The notes beneath the pieces were generated by a model, which made no database searches, had not been told where the DNA came from, and saw only the letters and a program-made list of their open reading frames with translations. A stretch of 64,000 bases of DNA, from positions 122,686,998 through 122,750,997 of the forward strand of contig CM061240.1 in the NCBI GenBank assembly GCA_030848705.1, given 5' to 3'. Each line of letters opens with the position of its first letter. The first letter of the stretch is position 1. Below, piece after piece: positions 57,095 to 64,000 of this stretch. This DNA is from Heracleum sosnowskyi. Its lineage: Eukaryota; Streptophyta; Magnoliopsida; Apiales; Apiaceae. Made by a program: the position numbers and the translations under genes.

Positions 57095-58200
57095 TGTAAA
57101 GCATAATGTAACATAAGATGTAAAAGAGATAACTACAACTCAACAAAGGACAAGACATACAATAGTATTAACAGAAGCACATGAATCCAGAATCAAAGAA
57201 GAAAAGGTAAACTCAAAAAATCAAAATACGTTATGTATTCTTGAAGTCCGTAAACAGGTCACGAAAAGAAGTTCATGAAAATGTTCAAGCCTCAGAGACA
57301 GCAAAAGAAACAAGAATTTCAAGACGACAGAAGTATGTGAATGATTTAGGGTTAAGTACCACGGGATTCCAGTGATTTAATCGAAGCAACCAGAACGACA
57401 AAGGACTTATCAACAGCATTGAATTGAAGACATAAAAGAAGAATTGATCAAGTGTTATTCATCTGTGAACCAGACCAGTTGCACTAGTTGAAGACACTAC
57501 AAAGATCAAGTTGTTTTATCATCTCAGAAGAAATTGATACAGTCTAAAACTGAAACACCCTGAAGCTTAATAGATTTACTAAAAAGATCAAGGACAAGAA
57601 ATGGTTCGATGGTTTTTCTTTTAAGAAAACCATCGAAAGTGATTTAAGAAATCCATCTAATTTCAAGTGTAAAGTATTTTACATTTCGATAGTTTTGTTT
57701 TAAAAACTATCGAATGGTAATTTACTTTTACACATTCGATGGTTTTCAAATTGGAGCAGGTGGAAAGTTTTATTTTGTCTGATAGGTTGATGGAAATTGG
57801 ACGGCCATGATTAATTCTTTAATCTTGGTTCGATAGTTTTCAAATCAAAGCCTACAATTACTAAGTGAGAGGCAGTGTCTTCCTCAGTCTGGTTATTAAC
57901 ACAGAAGCAATTACTGAGAGAGAAGTTTGAGCCGGAGAAGATCAGAAAAATTTATAGTGCTCAGAATTTGATCATTGCATTGCTTGTGTTTAACCTAGAA
58001 CTCATTGAAGCTAATCTACGGATTAGAAATTGTAGCACCCCTCGAGGTTTATATTTATAAAAAGATACATTCCCCGAAACATGATTTGGTTTGGTGTGTT
58101 TGATTTCGTTATAGAACTGAATGATTTATCCGCGAACGAAATTGAATTATTTGTGAGTATCGTATTCAACCCCCCCTTCTACGATACTTTGGACCTAACA
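57095..58200 (+). repeat. SIRE-like 3' LTR (1,106 bp)
   Basis: Matches 45218-46326 with scattered substitutions and a shorter C-tract (7 versus 10 C). Ends CCTAACA before TSD CAAAC. Confidence 0.93.
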
Positions 58201-58205
58201 CAAAC

Positions 58206-58878
58206 TTTTAAACTTTTTAGGTGGGTTTCTCGGAAAAAGCCCACCTGAGGTGTATATTGAAGAATTCTCTAGTTTTGTTTGTCAACAAACTCCAGCTGCT
58301 TACACAAATGATGAAAGAGAGCCTAAGTGTTTTTACATTCAGCTTGGTGCTCACTTCACACTTTTCTATGCTACTCCATATAGTCTTATATACATCAACT
58401 CTATGTTACAAAAAAAACCTACAACATAATAAAATTTTACATTTTTTGTTCTGCTTGTTCACATGCTCGACTCAGAAATTATCCTATTCGGGAAATGCCT
58501 TGGCTGACATCACAGATAAACTTGTATAGTCCCAAATGGTGCTTTCTAGTTGAGTGTGCTTCTCTCTTCAAGAATTACTAAGTCCATGCAATTGACCTAG
58601 CTTCCAAGCCCATGTGACATCTGCATGAAAGAGACATTTCCTTGATTACACCAATGTCAAGTCACTATCAGCTGAGATAAGTGAACATGTAGTATTGTAT
58701 ATAGGTCTTCATGTTTGTCAAGCTTTTCCTTTGCGTCTAGTTAGAAGATAAACTTCTAGGTAGCTGCTTTAACTCTTATTTATCCATCGAGACATAGAAG
58801 ATAATGGATGACTTCACATTTCATCTGTAGGAATTTGAGCCTTCGAATATTTACAATTTGACTCCCTATTCCATACTG
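58206..58878 (-). repeat. K right LTR (5' LTR), second part
   Basis: Continues the K LTR after the SIRE-like insertion (TTTTAAACTTTTTAGGTGGG) and aligns with 33410-34080. Similarity stops at CCATAC, where element M begins. Confidence 0.85.
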
Positions 58879-59586
58879 TTAGGCTCAAGGCATGTCTGAT
58901 TACCACTATTAACAAGCCTAATCATTGTGACTATGTCACTCTTGTTGCCCAGTAATAAACAATTGTAGAAGGGGGGTTGAATACAATTGTATAAGATTCT
59001 CGACTAAGTAAGATAAATATCACAAATATGAAAGAATGATAACAGCTTTATTAAATTTGATATAAAACTGTTACAAACTCTCTCAAGAAATTCTGAGTTC
59101 TTGAGAGCTGCTATATTACAAAAATACTCGTGTATGTGATCGATCTCTCTTTTATCGATTTCTAGTTTTCAATCAAACCCTAAACTGTGTTTATATACTA
59201 CACAGCTTCTCTATCAAGGCACGGTAGCAACTCCAGTATTAGTTCATCATCCAATTTGGATATTCCTGCAACATGCATTGGGATAAAGAACCAATCATGT
59301 TGGCAGGGGGTCGAAAAGTGTTTGGAAATGAAGTGACAATAAATCCATGTAACTTCATCTTTTATATCATATGACTCTGTGGATACCTTACATAACATGA
59401 GTTATGTTAAGGGAGTTGTTTATACTGAATCACCTTATAACTTCATCTTCTAAGTTATATGTTGATATTCTGCTTACATGGCAGATATTTTTCGGAAAGG
59501 TTATATTTGGTTTACTTTGAAACCTCGTCTTTTATACTAGAACTTTGTTCATAATATAGCACAAGTTTGCAGAAATATTATGAAAA
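58879..59586 (-). repeat. M LTR (partial)
   Basis: Bounded at the left by TG at 58879. The inner end is not defined: no pyrimidine-rich PPT complement was found before the solo LTR at 59587, and the LTR's inner end may be deleted. Confidence 0.5.
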
Positions 59587-60226
59587 TGATATTTGAAGTA
59601 CAATAATGGTACTGTTTCTGGGAATACATTCCGATAAGGAAATAATTTCAGTATCGAGATATTTTGACAAATTATTGTCTTATACCCGCTTTATTCTGGG
59701 TTGAGTTAAAGGCAGGATTATGCCATACTTTTATTACCTTGCTGAGCTATCGCTCACTCTTGCTATTGTTTTATATATATTATATAGTAGCGAAGCAGGA
59801 TGCCAATGGGCCGGCACATACCCTGCAAGGCGTTTCCATAAACAGTTTCTAGCAGTGATCCCGAAGAGTAGTACGAACCAATCGAATCAGGCTACAGCTT
59901 TTGGTATTCAACTTATGTATAGATATGAATGGTATGAGAGGATTTTGAGCATCAGAAGGCTAAGTTGGTAATGTAACATTACTTAGAAATTGTATCAGTG
60001 ACAGATTCAAAAGACATTTGGGTATTGTAATAAAAATTATTTATTCCGCAGTTGTTGTATCGTGTCGTTTCTGAGACTCTAACCTGTGTGTGTGTGTGAG
60101 AGAGATATATACATTGTGGGGTCATAAGCAGATGAATTGTGTTTATTGTGAGTAAAGCAGGCAAGGCAAGAAGTAAGTGGATCATGACTACTCTAAATCC
60201 CTGACCCCGGATTTGGGGCTGTTACA
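59587..60226 (-). mobile_element. Gypsy-type solo LTR, 640 bp
   Basis: On the minus strand it begins TGTAACAGCCCCAAATCCGG and, near its far end, carries AGCGATAGCTCAGCAAGG, both familiar from plant chromovirus (Tekay/Del-like) LTRs. Its outer end is a CA at 59587-59588 read on the minus strand. Only an A-rich, imperfect duplication (AAAA on both sides) flanks it. No internal coding accompanies it. It interrupts the last codons of M's extra ORF. Confidence 0.6.
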
Positions 60227-61167
60227 AAAATTCTCAGAAACTGTAGCTTGGCCTGCATCTTCACTTTGAGAAGATGGTTCTTGTGTAGCTGGAATGTTGA
60301 TGTCTTCATTCTCCCTTTGAGAAAATGGTTCTTGTGTGACCATTCCACTAGCAAAGCCTTCACCCAAACTTTGATTGAGTGGTTCTTGTGTGGCTGGATC
60401 ATCAGAAAGAGCTGCTGAACCACTTTGAGGTTCAGGTTCTTGTGGGCTTGTTCCTTTCAGTTTCTTTTGTCTCTGATAGACTAACTCTTCTGCCTTCCTT
60501 AGCTTTTCCATTGGATGTTTTATCCCAATATTGGAAGCAGCAGCACCATACTTCTCCCATGAAATATCAACATGTCTTTTTGTTGGAGAGTCCTGTGCTG
60601 GAGAGTCTGAAATAGTAACCACTTGACTTGGTGCAACATCAGGAATACTAACATCAGGATTTGCTTGAGTAGTAGAAACTGATTGCTCATTCAGAATAGA
60701 AGTGTCCTGTACATCAGCATCCTGCTTCTTAACTAATCTTCTTTTCTTCTATGGCTTTGACAATGGAACCACAGCTGCAGTAGCAGTATCAACAACTGAC
60801 TTCTGAACATTCATCACAGAGGATATAGGTAATTCATCCTCTGAATCAGTCTCATCCCCGAGCATTAATTTTTTTTAACAGAAACAACCTCACCACCCTT
60901 TGCAGCTTTCTTCACCAGGACCCCTTGTACACCCCCTTGTAACTTCTTTTTAGTGAGTGGTGTATAGGAAAAATCCTTTGAACCTGATTGCCTTCCTGAC
61001 ACATCAGTTCGAGCTGATTTCTTTGCTTTTACAACTAAAGTCTTTTGAGAGACGTTAGAGGTGGCAGTTGACTGTTTAGACTGTTTAGGATGAATGTTTG
61101 GGTTAGGAACAAGGTGTGATTGGCCTTGCCCCATAGCATTAGAAAGTAATCCATAACGAGTAGGCAT
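60227..61167 (-). pseudogene. Extra ORF of copia element M, broken
   Basis: Minus-strand open parts 61167-60865 and 60622 downward. The first starts MPTRYGLLSNAMGQGQSHLV and is Lys-rich; it stops at an A-run (about 60867-60875) where a frameshift would explain the loss. The middle includes a TAG near 60750. The second has TKRHVDISWEKYGAAASNIG, HPMEKLRKAEELVYQRQKK and three ATQEP-type imperfect repeats. It lies between pol and the 3' LTR, the place of the env-like ORF in SIRE-type elements, but differs from the ORF at 53593-56858. Function unknown. Confidence 0.55.
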
Positions 61168-61344
61168 TTTCTGATGTAAGAAAAACCTTACCTCATCAGG
61201 AATAAAAGCATTTCCAATAAAACCATTTGCCTTATCAGGATTGAAAAATGCAAATTTTTTTAATATGAAGTAAAATAAAATTTTATTTATGAAAACAAAA
61301 TTTATTTTGACAATCCTGATAAATGCTGTTTTGAAAAAAAATGA

Positions 61345-63996
61345 TTACAAAATAAATATCATAATACCCATGTAACCATTCTTACCAATGAACGAGGCAA
61401 AATAATTATGAGAAACTGAACAGTCGCCTCGATATTGAGAAAATGACCTGCATCCTGCAAAATCAGCATCTGAATAACCACACAACCCAAAATCTGATTC
61501 CCTTGCATACCAAAGGCCAAATGAAGGAGTGCCTTTGAGATATCTGAAAATTCTTTTAACTGCAATCAGATGGGGTTCTCTAGGTTTTGCTTGAAATCTT
61601 GCACACAGACAGGTTGTAAACATGATATCTGGTCTACTTGCAGTGAGATACAATAAAGAGCCAATCATTCCTCTGTAGTGAGTTACATCTACCTCAGCAC
61701 CTTGATCAGGATCAAGTTTCGTAGCTGTAGCTATGGGAGTTGTAGCAGGAGAACTATCTTGCATGTTAAGCCTTGTCAATAAATTCCTTGTATATTTAGA
61801 CTGATTGATAAAAATCCCTTCATCAGTCTGTTTAACTTGAAGACCAAGAAAGTAACTCATTTCTCCCATCATGCTCATTTGATATCTTGACTGCATAAGC
61901 TTAGAAAACTTTTCACACAGCTTATTGTTTGTTGACCCAAAAATGATATCATCAACATAAATCTGAACTAACAACAAGTCCTTACCATGATTCAAATAAA
62001 ATAGAGTTTTATCAATAGCACCTCTTTTGAATCCACTTTCCAGTAAGAATAGAGCTAAGGTTTCATACCATGCTCTTGGAGCTTGCTTTAGTCCATAAAG
62101 TGCCTAATCCAATCTGTAGACATGATTTGGATATTTAGGATCAATGAAACCAGGAGGTTGTTCAACATAAACTTCTTCCTCCAGTTCACCATTTAAGAAA
62201 GCACTTTTAACATCCATCTGGAAAACCTTGAATTTTTTATGAGCTGCATAAGCAAGAAATATCCTGATGGCTTCTAGTCTTGCAACAGGAGAAAAAGTTT
62301 CATCATAGTCAATTCCCTTTTGTTGAGAATACCCCTTTGCAACTAGTCTACCTTTGTTTCTGATTATTACTCCATCAGAATCAGTCTTGTTCTTGAAAAT
62401 CCATTTTGTACCAACAATTGATCTATTCTTTGGTCTTGGTACCAGTTTCCAGACTTCATTCCTTTCAAATTCATTCAATTCTTCTTGCATTGCAGTAACC
62501 CAATCAGCATCTTTAAGTGCATCTTCAACTTTCCTTGGCTCCTCCTTTGATAGAAAGTTATTGTATAGACATTCATTCTGAGTTGCACTTCTTGTTTGAA
62601 CACCTGCATCAGGATCTCCAATTATCAAATCGGGAGTATGGTCTTTTGTCCATTTCCTTGCTGGTGTTAAATTGTTTCTTGAAGTAGATGCTCCCCCTGA
62701 ATTGGTGTTATCTTGATTAGAAGAATTTGCTTGATTTGAAGCTCCCCCTGAATTATTTCTATCTCCACCTGATGAATTATCAGGATCATCGCTTGAATCA
62801 GTATTTGAAGAATTTTGTCCCGATGATTGAGTTGACTCTGAACTTGTAGTAGAATGCTGTTGCTCCCCCTCAACATTAGCACTACTAGAAGTATCACTAT
62901 TGATTGCATCATCAGTATTAGCACCATCAGTATCTGGTGTGTCATCAGGATTTGGTGACCCATCAGGATCTGATGAATTGACAGCTTCTGATTCACTTTC
63001 TTCAGGTTCCTTGGTAGCTTTATTTTCAAAAATCAATCTATCATGAGAGTCTACATTGATTCCTGTTATCTTCTTATCATCAAAAGATACATGTATTGAC
63101 TCCATGACAGTCCTTGTTCTCAAATTGAAAACTCTGAAGGCTCTTGATGTAGGATAGCCAATGAAAATTCCCTCATCAGCCTTTGTTTCAAATTTCCCTA
63201 GTTGTTCAGGATGAGTTCTGAGAACAAAACACTTACAGCCAAACACATGCAGATGCTTCAGACTAGGTTTCTTTTCTTTGAGTGATTGATAAGGAGTAAC
63301 ACCATGTCTGTTTATCAATGTGAGATTCTGAGTATAGCATGCTGTGTTGACTGCTTGTGCCCAGAAATATGTAGGTAATCTTGCTTCTTCCAACATAGTT
63401 CTGCCAGCTTCAATAAGAGTTTAATTCTTCCTTTCTACTACTCCATTTTGCTGGGGTGTGCCAGGAGCAGAGAATTGTTGAATGATTCCTTTGTATTTGC
63501 AGAACTCTTCCATTTTTGAATTCTTAAATTCAGTACCATTATCACTTCTCAGTATCTTGACTTTGTACTTTGTGGTTGTCTCAATCATTCTCACATGATC
63601 CAACAGAACTTCAGGAGTTTCATCTTTTCTGTGCAGAAAATACACCTAGGTGAATCTAGAATATTCATCAACAATGACAAGAGTGTACCTTTTCTTACTG
63701 ATGGACATGATGTTGACTGGTCCAAATAGATCAAGATGTAACATGTGATATGGTTCTTCAATAGAGGATTCTGATTTACTCTGGAATGATGTCCTTCTCT
63801 GTTTTGCTTTCTGACATGCATCACAGAGTCCATCAGGAGTATACAAAACTTTAGGTAATCCTCTTACTAAATCTTTCTTAACCAACTCATTGATATTGTT
63901 GAAGTTGAGATGAGAAAGCTTCTTGTGCCAATTCCAACTTTCATCTACTGATGCTTTACTAATTAGACATGTAGGGGAGTAATCAGTATTTGACAT
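61345..63996 (-). pseudogene. Copia pol of element M (IN-RT-partial RH)
   Basis: One frame on the minus strand with stops at 63646-63648, 63421-63423 and 62104-62106. GAG-pre-integrase: NWHKKLSHLNFNNIN and CDACQKAKQRR. Integrase: HLDLFGPV, RSDNGTEFKN, QNGVVERKN. Then a Ser/Asn/Asp-rich linker (about 62660-63000). RT: WIFKNKTDSDG, QMDVKSAFLNGELEEEVYV, ALYGLKQAP, YVDDIIFGS. RNase H stops after CGYSDADFAGC, where unrelated sequence follows (61450 downward), so its catalytic core is lost. The start of pol and gag are beyond 64000. Confidence 0.92.
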
Positions 63997-64000
63997 GTTA

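Larger units (their letters stand above)
45218..58200 (+). mobile_element. SIRE-like Ty1/copia retrotransposon with env-like region
   Basis: 12,983 bp, TSD CAAAC (45213-45217 and 58201-58205), LTRs TGTAAAG...CCTAACA, PBS TTGGTATCAAAGC and PPT AAATAGGGGGAGA. Order: gag, protease, integrase, RT, RNase H (copia order), then a 1.5-kb motif-rich spacer and about 3.3 kb of env-like coding before the 3' LTR. Great length and an extra region after pol are characteristic of the SIRE/Maximus lineage. By eye the LTRs differ at roughly 25-30 sites, so the insertion is moderately young, yet gag, the pol end and the env-like region are all broken. Confidence 0.93.
33281..58878 (-). mobile_element. Copia-type retrotransposon K, nested by others
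   Basis: A minus-strand element. Its 3' LTR lies at the left (33281-36901, minus the CACTA insert, about 1,672 bp). The internal region is 36902-45023. Its 5' LTR begins at 45024 and is cut by the SIRE-like element (45218-58200), continuing at 58206-58878, where element M interrupts it; the rest should lie beyond 64000. The PPT complement ATCCCCCCCCTA follows the left LTR, and the PBS complement GCTCTGATACCAA (45010-45022) precedes the right LTR. It carries gag and only a mutated start of pol; no integrase, RT or RNase H is recognisable, so it is non-autonomous. Confidence 0.8.
58879..64000 (-). mobile_element. Copia-type element M (minus strand), runs off window
   Basis: Starts TGTTAGGCTCAAGGCATG within the K LTR. 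It carries the GTAGAAGGGGGGTTGAATAC box near its start (LTR 3' part on the minus strand), then an extra ORF and pol on the minus strand. The gag and the other LTR should lie beyond 64000, so no TSD can be checked. pol has three in-frame stops and its RNase H is truncated. Confidence 0.8.

Noticed and set aside
59664..59971. Open frames inside the gypsy-type solo LTR
   Set aside because: Plus-strand frames in an LTR read on the minus strand; no domain.

Overview
This window is AT-rich nuclear DNA of a flowering plant, almost certainly a eudicot. The evidence is GT-AG introns, plant receptor-kinase and serine carboxypeptidase-like exons, plant-type MULE, CACTA and Helitron termini, and plant copia (SIRE-like) and gypsy (Tat/Retand-like) retrotransposons. 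The species cannot be fixed; an Apiaceae-like genome is only an impression. No complete ordinary host gene was found. Essentially all recognisable content is transposable elements, many inserted inside others, so target-site duplications (TSDs) give a relative order of events.

Layout. 1-2762: broken exons of a PERK-like receptor kinase and a serine carboxypeptidase-like gene, then a truncated CACTA end. 2771-7762: two head-to-tail copies of a Helitron-like 3' end (hairpin, then CTAG|T), with tRNA-like SINE heads and inverted arms between. A deleted MULE (6272-7728, 9-bp TSD) sits in the second copy. 9880-13854: a complete MULE with identical 127-bp terminal inverted repeats (TIRs), a perfect 9-bp TSD and an uninterrupted six-exon transposase gene (922 aa). 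14489-about 29510: an older CACTA-like element split by an 11.45-kb Tat-type gypsy element (15415-26865, TSD CTCAT). That element has decayed gag-pol, an antisense intron-containing gene, a 1.66-kb solo LTR (22914-24572, TSD GTTTC) inside that gene, and two tandem arrays. 29958-32453: a minus-strand Helitron-like segment. From 33281 on: a minus-strand copia element (called K) with 1.67-kb LTRs. Its left LTR is split by a CACTA element (34820-36768). Its right LTR is split by a 12.98-kb SIRE-like copia element (45218-58200, TSD CAAAC) with an env-like region, and then by a second minus-strand copia element (called M, from 58879 past the window end), which itself carries a gypsy-type solo LTR (59587-60226).

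How the parts relate. The 9880-13854 MULE is the only element whose enzyme gene is uninterrupted and whose ends are intact, so it is the best candidate for current or recent activity. It probably cannot mobilise the neighbouring MULE (6272-7728), because their TIRs are unrelated. Each retrotransposon is broken by nonsense codons or frameshifts. Several elements carry dense short motif families with no obvious role: TTCGATAGTTTT/AAAACCATCGAA in the SIRE-like element, TATCCGTAGAT in K, GCGC-N4-GCGC in the solo LTR, CCTGGTCGAA hairpins in the Tat-type element and GTTGCAT in the CACTA. These are the least explained signals in the window.
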